Assembly (NCBI RefSeq): GCF_024807615.1
Contig: NZ_JANUCJ010000004.1
Location: forward strand, 310,001-374,000
Direction: 5' to 3'
Source of the DNA: Tsukamurella ocularis
GTDB lineage: Bacteria > Actinomycetota > Actinomycetes > Mycobacteriales > Mycobacteriaceae
DNA: 64,000 bases
Shown here: positions 1-10,061 of the stretch, one piece after another
How the letters are laid out: each line of letters begins with the position of its first letter
How positions within the stretch are numbered: position 1 is the stretch's first letter
Notes under the pieces: model-generated
The model's input: the letters and a program-made list of their open reading frames with translations, nothing else
Told to the model about the DNA's origin: nothing
The model's database searches: none
Translations under genes and position numbers: made by a program

Positions 1-107
1 TCGTCGTAGTCGGGGCCGCCGTGCCACCAGGTCCCGCCGACGTAGGCAAACCACGAGACGAGGTTACCGGCGGCGATGCGTTCCCTGCGGGAAGGCGTTG
101 TCTTCAC
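1..107 (-). CDS. N-terminal fragment of an unrecognised protein (runs off the left edge)
   Basis: An open frame reads leftward from a GTG at 107-105 and leaves the window after 35 codons. It begins VKTTPSRRERIAAGNLVSWF and continues with a Trp/Gly-rich stretch. An AGGAG-type ribosome binding site (on the minus strand, 118-113) sits six bases before the GTG; an in-frame ATG at 131 has no such site. The basic start followed by aromatic residues could precede a membrane or secreted segment, but too little is present to name a family. The 130-base gap to the next gene holds nothing I can identify. Confidence 0.5.
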   Translation of the reverse strand, partial: MKTTPSRRERIAAGNLVSWFAYVGGTWWHGGPDYD

Positions 108-239
108 CTTGTGCTCCTGCGGCCGATCCATCAATGTCGATGGTTGATCGCGGAACGGAGGGTTTCGTTACCGGACGGTCGTGGTGTTTAGGATCTCAGT
201 CGTCGGCGGCGGTCGAATCGCCGCTGGCATTCGCAGGGG

Positions 240-1379
240 TTAGTCGGGTCCCTCGCCGGTCGAAGCCGGGTCCGGAGGTGCCAGCAGGACCAACCGGTCG
301 TCCGTGGGCGAGGGAGCGCCCGCCGCCTTGTTGACGGTACCGGCGAGAACGGTCTTGGGGTCGGAGCCTCCTCCGATCCGGCCGAACGATCCGAAGGTGC
401 GCCCCTGTTCGACGCGCATGCGGACGGGATCCTGCTCGGCGGTCGCAGATCCGGGCTTGACTTTGACCCAGTAGACGTTGTCCGCGCCTCGCTGCGAAAC
501 GCCGATCCAGTCACCGGACACTCCGCAGCCGAGAGCCCCAGGGCGGTCCGCCCAGGTCCAGACGGTTTCGGCCGGGCGCGTCGGATACACCACGCGCAGG
601 GTGTCGCCGGACCGACCGTTGTCATCCGCGACGTACAGCGGCGCATCGGATTCGCCCCACTGTTGGCAGAGGGAGGAGCGGGCTCCGCCGTTGTTGGCGA
701 GTATGCGCGCCGTCGCGGGCTGGTTCGGTCCGTGGCCTTCGAGAAGGAAGACCTTCCCGGCGAGTGAGTTCGGATCCGCCGCCGCGGCTGGATCGCCGGC
801 GTTGCCCGCCGCCACCACCAGTCCTTGACGCGTCCACAAGAGTGATCCCATATTGCCCGTACGCCCCTTGGGGATGCCGCTGAAGATGACCTTCGGGACA
901 TCGCCCTGGGTGATGCGGACGATGCGGTTGTCTGTCGGCGTCGAAATGAGCGCGTAGATGAGTCGATCTTCGTCGTACGTGGGCGACAACGCGATCGACG
1001 CCAGGCCACCGTCGCCGGAGGTGTCCACCTCCAATCGGAGCATCTCGCGGCTCGGCTGATCCGTCGTCGTGTACGTCACGATGCCGTTCCGCTGGGCCAC
1101 GATCGAGTGTTCAGCCGTATCAGTGGGAATGATGGTGGACGGTGCGTCGAGGCAGGTGGCTGTGACCGCCCGATCCATATCGACGCACGGCCCGGGAAAC
1201 TTCGGCTTCTGGCTCGGCGTCGACGGGCGCTTCGTCGTGACCTGGCCCGTCGGCGGGCCGGTGAAGGGCGCGGCCTCGCTGCCGGAGAAGTCGGCGCACC
1301 CCGCCAGCAGCGCCGCGGCCGTCGCGACCACGACGGCGCGCCGCGCGCCGGATAGCGCGCGTCCGGTCCCCACACTCAT
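240..1379 (-). CDS. lppZ: LppZ-like lipoprotein, glucose/sorbosone dehydrogenase-type beta-propeller
   Basis: 379 residues. The N-terminus has twin arginines, a hydrophobic segment and a lipobox ending LLAGC (Cys28), so the product should be an exported lipoprotein. The rest reads as a PQQ-dependent sugar dehydrogenase-like beta-propeller: the blade GLASIALSPTYDEDRLIYAL and the signature around DPNSLAGKVF are typical of the glucose/sorbosone dehydrogenase family. M. tuberculosis LppZ (Rv3006) has the same architecture and, as I recall, the same neighbour (DoxX-like Rv3005c). It is transcribed divergently from the doxX-like gene across 77 bases. The substrate is unknown, and whether PQQ is bound cannot be told. 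The ATG at 1379 is chosen because it opens the signal peptide. Confidence 0.8.
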   Translation of the reverse strand: MSVGTGRALSGARRAVVVATAAALLAGCADFSGSEAAPFTGPPTGQVTTKRPSTPSQKPKFPGPCVDMDRAVTATCLDAPSTIIPTDTAEHSIVAQRNGIVTYTTTDQPSREMLRLEVDTSGDGGLASIALSPTYDEDRLIYALISTPTDNRIVRITQGDVPKVIFSGIPKGRTGNMGSLLWTRQGLVVAAGNAGDPAAAADPNSLAGKVFLLEGHGPNQPATARILANNGGARSSLCQQWGESDAPLYVADDNGRSGDTLRVVYPTRPAETVWTWADRPGALGCGVSGDWIGVSQRGADNVYWVKVKPGSATAEQDPVRMRVEQGRTFGSFGRIGGGSDPKTVLAGTVNKAAGAPSPTDDRLVLLAPPDPASTGEGPD

Positions 1380-1456
1380 GCCGCCACCCTACCGATCGGG
1401 CCCCGGCCGCGGTTCGCTCCCGCCCCGCGGCGCGTTCGCACTCTAGGGTGGATTCC

Positions 1457-2611
1457 GTGAGTGACAAGGACGGAACCGAGAACGCGACCAGCGAGGGTGC
1501 GGGCGAATCCCCTTTCGACTTCCGGCCGACGGGCGAGCTGCCCCGGTTCGGTGAGAAGCACCCCACGGGCGGGTTCATCCTGGACCCCCACGACGATTCG
1601 GACACGGGCATCGGGCCGGTGCTGCCGCGCTACCGCGACGAGCCGGCTGGCACGGCGCCCGCCTCCGAGCCCGCGGAGGCCCCGGCCGCCGCGGTGAGCG
1701 CGCCTACCGCAGCGGCGGCCTCGGCACCGTTGGGCGGCGACGAGCCCACCACCTCCGTGCCGGACACCAGCGACCTCGCGGCCGCGATCGCCGCCGCGAA
1801 CGCGGCCACCGCCGCGATCTCCACCTCCGGGACCCCGGACGCCGCGACCGAACGCGCCGACCTCTCGAGCGACGAGCGGGACGAGTTCGGCAAGCGTTAC
1901 AACCGCCGACGGGGCCGTGAGCGCGCCGCGCAGGCCCGCGCCGAGGCGGAGGGCATCCCGCTCGAGGCCGCCGCTACCGAGCAGATCGCGCCGCCGCCGG
2001 GCCGACGGTTCGGCAAGCCCGTCGCCGACGTCCCCGCCGAGTTGGAGGAGGCGCGCAAGGCCGCGCGCCGCGGTACCACCGACCTCGGTCTGCTGGTGCT
2101 GCGCGTGGCCGTCGGCGTCATCCTGGTCGCGCACGGCATTCAGAAGCTCTTCGGCATCTGGGGCGGCCCCGGCATCGACGGTTTCGCCGCCTACCTGCAG
2201 AACGGCAACGACCCGTCGCTGGGCTTCGAGCGGTTCACCAAGGTGATCTCCATCGCCACCGGCGTCGTCGAGCTGGGCGGCGGCGCGATGCTGATCCTCG
2301 GCCTGCTGACCCCGATCGCCGCCGCGGGCGCGGTGGGCGTGATGCTGTCGGCGATTCTGTTCAAGCTGACCACCGCGGGCAACGGCTTCGTCTTCTTCGC
2401 CCAGGACAAGGGCGTCGAGTTCGAGCTGCTGCTTCTGTTCGCATCGGTGGCGATCATCCTCACCGGCCCGGGGAAGCTCTCGCTGGACTTCAACCGGGGC
2501 TGGGCGCGACGCCCGCACATCGGCTCGGTTGTGTGGCTGATCATCGCGGTCGCCGCTGCGATCACCGTGTGGATCCTGCTCAACGGTGCGAACCCGCTGG
2601 TCAAGCAGTAG
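1457..2611 (+). CDS. DoxX-family membrane protein with a long disordered N-terminus
   Basis: About 384 residues. The first ~200 are Ala/Glu/Pro/Thr-rich, low in complexity and without hydrophobic segments, so probably a cytosolic disordered tail. The C-terminal ~170 residues form a four-helix DoxX-type domain, starting at DLGLLVLRVAVGVILVAHGI and ending with IGSVVWLIIAVAAAITVWIL. Simple DoxX proteins are about 130-150 residues, so the tail more than doubles the length. Mycobacterial DoxX proteins have been linked to redox/thiol homeostasis, but the role of this one is unknown. The GTG at 1457 is preferred over the GTG at 1448 because AGGGTGG (1445-1451) is suitably spaced from it. Convergent with ilvD. 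Confidence 0.8.
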   Translation: MSDKDGTENATSEGAGESPFDFRPTGELPRFGEKHPTGGFILDPHDDSDTGIGPVLPRYRDEPAGTAPASEPAEAPAAAVSAPTAAAASAPLGGDEPTTSVPDTSDLAAAIAAANAATAAISTSGTPDAATERADLSSDERDEFGKRYNRRRGRERAAQARAEAEGIPLEAAATEQIAPPPGRRFGKPVADVPAELEEARKAARRGTTDLGLLVLRVAVGVILVAHGIQKLFGIWGGPGIDGFAAYLQNGNDPSLGFERFTKVISIATGVVELGGGAMLILGLLTPIAAAGAVGVMLSAILFKLTTAGNGFVFFAQDKGVEFELLLLFASVAIILTGPGKLSLDFNRGWARRPHIGSVVWLIIAVAAAITVWILLNGANPLVKQ

Positions 2612-2619
2612 TCGCAGAG

Positions 2620-2666
2620 ACGACGAACGCCCGGCCTCCCGTGAGGGAGCGCCGGGCGTTCGTCGT
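2620..2666. terminator. Bidirectional terminator between doxX-like gene and ilvD
   Basis: A perfect 16-bp inverted repeat (2620-2635 with 2651-2666) encloses a second small hairpin (CTCCC/GGGAG). It lies exactly between two convergent stop codons. No clear U-tract follows on either strand, but position and stem strength fit a two-way transcription stop. Confidence 0.8.
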
Positions 2667-2676
2667 TGCAGCGTGT

Positions 2677-4521
2677 CTACGGCACGTACCGGACCGCGCC
2701 CTTGTCGGCGGAGGTGGCCAGGGCGGCGTAGGCGCGCAGCGCCGTGGTGACGGTGCGCTGCCGATCCTTGGGCTGCCACGGGCGCTCCGAGGCGTCCATC
2801 TTTGCGCGACGACGCGCGAGCTCGTCGTCATCGACGAGGACCTTCAGGGTGCGCGAGTGGACGTCGATGAGGATCTCGTCGCCGTTCTCGACGAGCCCGA
2901 TGTCGCCTCCGGCGGCCGCCTCCGGCGACGCGTGGCCGATGACCAGGCCCGACGAACCACCCGAGAACCGACCATCGGTCACCAGGCCGCACTTCTTGCC
3001 CATGCCGGTGCCCTTCATGAAGGCGGTCGGGTGCAGCATCTCCTGCATGCCCGGCCCGCCCGCGGGGCCCTCGTAGCGGATCACGAGGACCTCGCCGGCC
3101 TGCAGTTCCTTCGACAGGATCGCGTGGACGGCGTCCTCTTGGCTCTCGACGACGCGCGCCGGGCCCTGGAAGTGCCACAGGTCCTCGTCGACGCCGGCGG
3201 TCTTGAGGATGGCGCCGTTCTGCGCGATGTTGCCGCGCAGCACGCACAGGCCGCCCTCGACCGTGTAGGCGTGCTCCTTGTCTCGGATGCAGCCGTCCGC
3301 TGCATCGGTGTCCAGCGATTCCCACCGGTTCGACGTGGAGAAGGGCTCGGTGGTCCGGACCCCGCCGGGAGCGGCGTGGAACAGCTCGATCGCCGCGTCG
3401 GTGGCGGTGCCGCCACGGATGTCCCAGTCGGCGAGGTAGGCCTCGAGCGAGGGTGCGTGGACCGGCCGGACGTTCCGGTTCAGCAGGCCGGCGCGGTTGA
3501 GCTCGCCGAGGATGGCGGGAATGCCGCCGGCCCGGTGGACGTGCTCCATGTAGTACTTCGGCGAATTGGGCGCCACCTTCGCCAGGCACGGCACGCTGCG
3601 CGAGATGCGGTCGATGTCGTGGAGGTCGAAGGTGATCTCGCCCTCCTGCGCCGCCGCCAGGATGTGTAGGACGGTGTTCGTCGATCCGCCCATCGCGACG
3701 TCGAGCGCCATCGCGTTCTCGAAGGCCTCGCGGGTCGCGATGTTGCGGGGGAGCACCGACTCGTCGTCGTTCTGGTAGTAGTGCTTCGCGATGTCGACGA
3801 CCAGCCCGCCCGCACGGGTGAACAGGTCGCGGCGCGCGGTCTGCGTGGCGAGGGTCGATCCGTTGCCGGGTAGCGAGAGGCCGAGGGCCTCGGTGAGGCA
3901 GTTCATCGAGTTGGCGGTGAACATGCCCGAACACGAGCCGCACGTCGGGCAGGCGGAGCGCTCGACCTCGAGCAGCTCCTGGTCGTTCACATTGCTGTCG
4001 GCGGATGCGACGATCGCGTCGATGAGGTCGGTGCCGGGACGGACGACGCCGTTGATGACGACCGACGTCCCGGCTTCCATGGGGCCGCCGGAGACGAACA
4101 CGGTGGGGATGTTCAGGCGCATCGCGGCGTTGAGCATGCCGGGGGTGATCTTGTCGCAGTTCGAGATGCAGACCAACGCGTCGGCCGTGTGCGCGTTCAC
4201 CATGTACTCGACCGAGTCCGCGATGATCTCCCGGCTCGGCAGCGAGTAGAGCATGCCGCCGTGACCCATGGCGATCCCGTCGTCCACCGCGATCGTGTGG
4301 AACTCCTTCGCGACGCCACCCGCCGCGACGACCGCCTCCGCGACGATCTCCCCGACGTTCTTCAGATGCACGTGACCGGGCACGAACTGCGTGTAGGAGT
4401 TGGCGATCGCGATGATCGGCTTGCCGAAATCGTCGTCGGTCATTCCCGTGGCGCGCCAGAGCGCGCGGGCTCCGGCGGCTTCTCGGCCGACGGTCGTGGT
4501 GCGTGAGCGGAGCGGTGGCAT
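2677..4521 (-). CDS. ilvD: Dihydroxy-acid dehydratase
   Basis: 614 residues, the usual length. It dehydrates 2,3-dihydroxy-isovalerate and 2,3-dihydroxy-3-methylvalerate, the third common step of valine/isoleucine synthesis. Visible marks are the [14 protein letters not shown] segment (41-54), the acidic pair at 80-81, and the iron-sulphur cysteines in [12 protein letters not shown] (Cys122) and [11 protein letters not shown] (191-197). The Gly-rich C-terminal half ([19 protein letters not shown]) is also typical. A GAGG element precedes the ATG at 4521. It sits on the opposite strand near ilvBNC; in M. tuberculosis ilvD is, as I recall, elsewhere, so its position here is a difference from that order. 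Confidence 0.97.
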   Translation of the reverse strand: MPPLRSRTTTVGREAAGARALWRATGMTDDDFGKPIIAIANSYTQFVPGHVHLKNVGEIVAEAVVAAGGVAKEFHTIAVDDGIAMGHGGMLYSLPSREIIADSVEYMVNAHTADALVCISNCDKITPGMLNAAMRLNIPTVFVSGGPMEAGTSVVINGVVRPGTDLIDAIVASADSNVNDQELLEVERSACPTCGSCSGMFTANSMNCLTEALGLSLPGNGSTLATQTARRDLFTRAGGLVVDIAKHYYQNDDESVLPRNIATREAFENAMALDVAMGGSTNTVLHILAAAQEGEITFDLHDIDRISRSVPCLAKVAPNSPKYYMEHVHRAGGIPAILGELNRAGLLNRNVRPVHAPSLEAYLADWDIRGGTATDAAIELFHAAPGGVRTTEPFSTSNRWESLDTDAADGCIRDKEHAYTVEGGLCVLRGNIAQNGAILKTAGVDEDLWHFQGPARVVESQEDAVHAILSKELQAGEVLVIRYEGPAGGPGMQEMLHPTAFMKGTGMGKKCGLVTDGRFSGGSSGLVIGHASPEAAAGGDIGLVENGDEILIDVHSRTLKVLVDDDELARRRAKMDASERPWQPKDRQRTVTTALRAYAALATSADKGAVRYVP

Positions 4522-4608
4522 GTGCTTCTCGCCTCGGATCTTCGTATCGTGCGGGCTGGTGGAGGAGACGCGCTCCCCGTGAACAGGGGAAGTCCTGTTC
4601 GGCGGGAT

Positions 4609-5124
4609 TTATTCCGCCGTGACGTCCGGGATCCGGCCACCGGAGGCGGCCGCGACGCGGGGGAGCTGGCTGATGGTGACGGCGGGTAGTCGCACCTCGG
4701 AACCGTCGGTGCGGACTGCGTACACCGCACCGTTGCGTCCGATTCTAATGCCTGCCAGTTCGTCCCAGCCGATCGTGGTGGCGCTGAAGACCCGCACGGA
4801 GCGAACGCCGTCGGGTCCGATGACCGTGCGCACGCGCAGGACCCACAGGGCGAGCAGGATCGGGACGATCAGCAGCAGCCAGCCGAGGATGGCGGCGCCG
4901 GTGCCGGCGGTGCTGCCGTCGATGGAGCGACCCACGGTCCAGGGGCCGACGACAGGGGCGAGGCACACAGCGAACAGCGCGACGCCGAGGAGCGCGATGC
5001 GGGGATGCTTGAAGACGACCCGGTCGCCTGCAGCGATCGGCACGGCGGTGTCCGAGGTGTGGTCGGTGGTCACGGTGCGGGTCGTGCCCGTCGTGCTCGG
5101 CTGCGTCGCGGGGCTCTCGCTCAT
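4609..5124 (-). CDS. cfp6: CFP-6-like membrane protein with a bacterial PH-like domain
   Basis: 171 residues from the ATG at 5124. A Ser/Thr-rich N-terminus (about 1-30) is followed by two hydrophobic segments (about 43-60 and 76-95), then a small beta-rich domain (VRTVIGPDGVRSVRVFSATTIGWDELAGIRIG) of the PH-like type (PF10756) seen in M. tuberculosis Rv3004 (CFP-6 antigen). The frame could open further upstream at 5202, but that would invade the divergent ilvB promoter. The gene ends at a TAA within a GC-rich inverted repeat (about 4600-4618) that may act as a weak terminator before ilvD. The function of the family is unknown. Confidence 0.75.
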   Translation of the reverse strand: MSESPATQPSTTGTTRTVTTDHTSDTAVPIAAGDRVVFKHPRIALLGVALFAVCLAPVVGPWTVGRSIDGSTAGTGAAILGWLLLIVPILLALWVLRVRTVIGPDGVRSVRVFSATTIGWDELAGIRIGRNGAVYAVRTDGSEVRLPAVTISQLPRVAAASGGRIPDVTAE

Positions 5125-5185
5125 AACATGCATTGTCGCATGCGGCAGCGGAATCCCATTCTGTGAGACGGCGGTGCTCACTGGT

Positions 5186-5215
5186 TTGACGCGAATGCAC
5201 ACCGGGGCCTAGTTT
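5186..5215 (+). promoter_or_regulatory. Predicted ilvBNC promoter (leaderless for the leader peptide)
   Basis: TTGACG (5186-5191) and TAGTTT (5210-5215) are separated by 18 bases. Transcription would begin about seven bases after the -10 box, at the GTG (5223) that opens the leader peptide. This is the spacing of actinobacterial leaderless transcripts. Confidence 0.6.
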
Positions 5216-5222
5216 CACTGGT

Positions 5223-5273
5223 GTGAAACACAGCAACCAGCTTCTCGTAATCGGTCGGCGCGTCAACGCCTGA
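5223..5273 (+). CDS. ilvB leader peptide (attenuator control peptide)
   Basis: A 16-codon frame reads VKHSNQLLVIGRRVNA and stops with TGA at 5271. Consecutive Leu-Leu-Val-Ile codons plus a later Val sense charging of the branched-chain tRNAs; CTT and GTA among them are rare codons in DNA this GC-rich. It resembles leader peptides reported upstream of actinobacterial ilvB operons, which carry a short BCAA run followed by basic residues. The GTG lies at the predicted transcription start, so it is probably translated from a leaderless mRNA; no good ribosome site precedes it. It lies 155 bases before ilvB. Confidence 0.8.
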   Translation: MKHSNQLLVIGRRVNA

Positions 5274-5344
5274 ACCGGTTATCACCGTTTCGCACCAGCA
5301 TCGACGCGCTACCCTCGCTCAGCTACCGCTGACGGGGGTTTTTT
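5253..5344 (+). terminator. Transcription attenuator of ilvBNC
   Basis: Three alternative structures are visible. A pause hairpin pairs CGGTcGGCG with CGCCtgaACCG over the leader stop codon. GCGCGTC (5258-5264) can instead pair with GACGCGC (5303-5309). A terminator hairpin centred on CAGC-TACC-GCTG (about 5312-5337) is followed by TTTTTT (5339-5344). Stalling at the Leu/Leu/Val/Ile codons would free downstream RNA from the first structure. Exactly which pairing disrupts the terminator is not resolved here. Confidence 0.7.
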
Positions 5345-5428
5345 GTTGCCCGGATAGTCTTCGGACGACGTACGCACGCCGGTATGTCCATTGAGTAGAG
5401 CACCGCTAGAGCACGAGAAGGTCACGTC

Positions 5429-7377
5429 GTGAGCGCACCTACAGCCCGGCCCCACCCGGGGCAGAAGCCCGGGGCCCGCAAGCCCGGCGCCGGTATCCCC
5501 GGCCCGCATTCCGCCGCATCGAAGCAGCACGTCGCCGACGTCGCGCACAGCGCGCTCGAGGGCGCCCGCGTCGTTGCCCCCGAGCGCGTCACCGGCGCGC
5601 AGTCGGTGGTCCGGTCGCTCGAGGAGATCGGTGTGGACACGGTCTTCGGCATTCCCGGCGGTTGCATCCTCCCGGTCTACGACCCGCTCCTCGACTCCAA
5701 GAAGGTGCGCCACGTCCTGGTGCGCCACGAGCAGGGCGCCGGCCACGCCGCCACCGGCTACGCCCAGGCCACCGGCAAGGTCGGCGTGTGCATGGCGACG
5801 TCGGGCCCGGGCGCGACCAACCTGGTCACGCCCCTGGCAGATGCGCAGATGGACTCGGTCCCGATCGTGGCGATCACCGGTCAGGTCGGCCGCCCCTTGA
5901 TCGGCACCGATGCCTTCCAGGAGGCCGACATCTCGGGCATCACGATGCCCGTGACCAAGCACAACTTCCTCGTCTACGACGCGGCCGACATCCCGCGCGT
6001 CATCGCCGAGGCCTTCTACCTGGCGCAGAGCGGCCGCCCGGGCGCCGTGCTCGTCGACATCCCCAAGGACGTGCTGCAGGAGGACACAGTCTTCGCCTGG
6101 CCGCCGCAGATCGATCTGCCCGGCTACCGCCCTGTGACCAAGCCGCATGGCAAGCAGATCCGCGAGGCGGCCCGGCTCATCGCCGCGGCGTCCTCGCCCG
6201 TGCTCTACGTCGGCGGCGGCGTGCTCAAGGCTGAGGCCTCGGAAGAACTGCTCAAGCTGGCCGAGTTGACCGGTATCCCCGTCGTCACCACCCTGATGGC
6301 GCGGGGCGTCTTCCCTGACAGCCACCAGCAGCACATGGGCATGCCCGGCATGCACGGCACCGTTGGCGCCGTCGCCGCGCTGCAGCGCTCCGACCTGCTC
6401 GTGACCCTGGGCGCGCGGTTCGACGACCGCGTGACCGGCAAACTGGACTCCTTCGCGCCCGACGCGAAGGTCATCCACGCCGACATCGACCCGGCGGAAA
6501 TCGGTAAGAACCGGTTCGCGGACGTCCCGATCGTGGGTGACTGCAAGGAGGTCATCACCGAGCTCATCGCAGCGATCTCCGAGGACCGTGCCACGATCGC
6601 CGCCCCGGACCTCACCACGTGGTGGGAGTACCTGAACGGCATCCGCGCGACCTACCCATTGGCGTACAACACCCCGTCCGACGGTGCGCTGAGCCCGGAG
6701 TACGTGATCGAACGCCTCGGCGTCGCCGCGGGCCCGGACGCGGTCTACTGCGCGGGCGTCGGCCAGCACCAGATGTGGGCCGCGCAGTTCGTCAAGTACG
6801 AGAAGCCGCGCACCTGGCTGAATTCGGGCGGTCTCGGCACGATGGGCTACGCGGTCCCCGCGGCCCTCGGTGCCAAGATGGGCGCGCCCGAGAAGGAGGT
6901 CTGGGCGATCGACGGTGACGGCTGCTTCCAGATGACCAATCAGGAGCTCGCCACCGCCGCGATCGAGGGTGCGCCGATCAAGGTCGCCATCATCAACAAC
7001 GGCAACCTGGGCATGGTCCGCCAGTGGCAGACGCTGTTCTACGACCAGCGCTACTCCAGCACCGACCTGTCCACGCACTCGATGCGGATCCCGGACTTCG
7101 TCAAGCTCGGTGAGGCGATGGGCTGCGTGTCCTTCCGCTGCGAGCGCGCCGAGGATGTCGACGCGATCATCGCGCAGGCGCGGGAGATCAACGATCGCCC
7201 GGTGGTCATCGACTTCATCGTGGGCGCCGACGCCCAGGTGTGGCCGATGGTCGCCGCCGGCACCAGCAACGACGAGATCATGGCGGCGCGGGATATCCGC
7301 CCGCTGTTCGACGAGGACGACGCGGCCGACGAGCCGGCCGTCATCCACGCCGCGATGGAGCGTTCGGAGGAGCAGAA

Positions 7378-7381
<4 letters not shown>
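5429..7381 (+). CDS. ilvB: Acetolactate synthase large subunit
   Basis: 650 residues with a ~50-residue Pro/Gly/Ala-rich N-terminal extension before the TPP-enzyme fold. It condenses two pyruvates, or pyruvate and 2-oxobutyrate, at the entry of valine/leucine/isoleucine synthesis. The catalytic glutamate lies in [15 protein letters not shown] (Glu101), and the ThDP-binding motif runs from [12 protein letters not shown] to IINNGNLG. The GTG at 5429 follows GAGAAGG by seven bases. It overlaps ilvN by four bases (GTGA), which fits co-translation of the catalytic and regulatory subunits. Expression is probably controlled by the upstream attenuator. Confidence 0.97.
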
Positions 7382-8936
<1,555 letters not shown>

Positions 8937-8956
8937 GTCTCACCCGCATCACATCG

Positions 8957-8991
8957 AGAGCCCCGTCGGACCCCGAGTCCGGCGGGGCTCT
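8957..8991 (+). terminator. Terminator after ilvC
   Basis: A 15-bp stem (8957-8971 with 8977-8991, one G-T pair) with a five-base loop follows the ilvC stop by 20 bases. No extended T-run follows, as is common in actinobacteria. Its distal arm abuts the -35 box of the next gene. Confidence 0.75.
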
Positions 8992-9046
8992 TGCGTGTCC
9001 GGAGGTGCCGCGCTACGGTACTGAACATGTTCAATGAACACGTTCA
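8991..9046 (+). promoter_or_regulatory. Leaderless promoter and tandem operator of the tetR gene
   Basis: TTGCGT (8991-8996) and TACGGT (9014-9019) are 17 bases apart, and the ATG at 9027 lies where transcription should start. Overlapping that start are two 12-bp palindrome-like sites, TGAACATGTTCA (9022-9033, perfect) and TGAACACGTTCA (9035-9046), 13 bases apart centre to centre. Their layout suggests cooperative autorepression by the encoded TetR protein. Confidence 0.75.
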
Positions 9047-9626
9047 GTCACGGGCGGAGGCAAAGGCCGATACCAGGGAGCGAGTGCTCGCCGCCGCCGA
9101 CCGGTCCTTTCGCGCGCACGGCTTCGCGGGCACGACGGTGCGCGGCATCGCCGCCGACGCGGGCGTCAGCGTCGGGACGGTGATGGGGGTGGGCGACAAG
9201 GACGCGCTGCTCATCGCCATCGTCGACGATTGGATCGCCGCCGTGCACGCCGACCGTGAGCCGGCGGCGGAGTTGCCGTCGCTGACGCCGGGGGAGGCGG
9301 CGGTGCGCCTCGTCGAGGCCGTCCGGCCGTTCGTCACCTACTTCAACGCCGACGGTGACCTCTCCCGCGAGTACGCCGCCGTCCTCGCGCGAGGCAGGCA
9401 CCGCTCCCGCACCTTCGGCGACCTCGGCGACGAGCTGCAGGCCGATTTCGAGCAGGTCTTCGCGGCGGCCGGGTGCGCCGACCCCGGACCGGCGGCCCGC
9501 TCCCTCTACTTCGTCTACATCGGCCTGCTGTTCGCCACCTCGGGTGGAGCGATCACGCGTGAGGCCGCGGCGGAGCGCCTCGTCGAGGCGATCGAACAGA
9601 TCCTGGGAGAAGGAGCACCGCAATGA
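9027..9626 (+). CDS. TetR-family transcriptional regulator
   Basis: 199 residues from the leaderless ATG at 9027. The N-terminal helix-turn-helix is RERVLAAADRSFRAHGFAGTTVRGIAADAGVSVGTVM, and the C-terminal part is the variable ligand-binding helix bundle. The first codons lie within the tandem TGAACAYGTTCA operator, so autorepression is likely. It overlaps the following small membrane protein gene (ATGA), so the two are co-expressed. The ligand is unknown. Confidence 0.85.
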   Translation: MFNEHVQSRAEAKADTRERVLAAADRSFRAHGFAGTTVRGIAADAGVSVGTVMGVGDKDALLIAIVDDWIAAVHADREPAAELPSLTPGEAAVRLVEAVRPFVTYFNADGDLSREYAAVLARGRHRSRTFGDLGDELQADFEQVFAAAGCADPGPAARSLYFVYIGLLFATSGGAITREAAAERLVEAIEQILGEGAPQ

Positions 9627-9991
9627 CCACCGGTTACATCGACACCCCGCACTGGCCGTGGCTCACCGTCGCGCTCGCCGTCGTGCTGCTCGGCGACGCG
9701 CTGATGTCCCTGCGTCCGCCCGCCTTCATTCGCGACTGCCTCGACGGTGTCCGGTTCCCGCGCGAGTGGTGGTGGACCCTCGTCGTGATCAAGCTGGTCG
9801 CGGTCGGGGGACTGGTCGCCGGCCTGTACTTCCCGGGCATGGGGATCGCCGCCAACGCCGGCGTCGTCGCCTACTTCGTGTGCGCGGCCGTGGCGCACGT
9901 CCGCGCCGGCTTCCTCGGCTCGACGTTCTGGGTGAACTGCCTCGGCATGCTCGCCTTCTCCGTCGGTGTGCTGACCCTGTCCTACGTGTAG
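9623..9991 (+). CDS. Small DoxX-like (DoxX_2) membrane protein
   Basis: 122 residues with four hydrophobic segments (about 12-28, 48-66, 72-92 and 98-120), the size and pattern of the DoxX-like/SURF4 superfamily. It starts inside the tetR stop codon (ATGA overlap) after GAGAAGGAG, so it is the likely target gene of that regulator. Such tetR plus DoxX-like pairs are common in actinobacteria, often linked to stress or xenobiotic sensing. No enzymatic residues can be pointed to. Confidence 0.75.
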   Translation: MTTGYIDTPHWPWLTVALAVVLLGDALMSLRPPAFIRDCLDGVRFPREWWWTLVVIKLVAVGGLVAGLYFPGMGIAANAGVVAYFVCAAVAHVRAGFLGSTFWVNCLGMLAFSVGVLTLSYV

Positions 9992-10061
9992 CCGTCGCCG
10001 AAGAAACCAGCACTGCTGATTGATAGTGATAGAGTGGCACCGAACGGCTATCACGAAGGCG

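Noticed and set aside
5309-7348. 679-codon open frame antisense to ilvB
   Set aside because: It is the mirror of a strongly conserved gene in high-GC DNA, has no family resemblance and crosses the attenuator. Such long antisense frames occur opposite most genes here.
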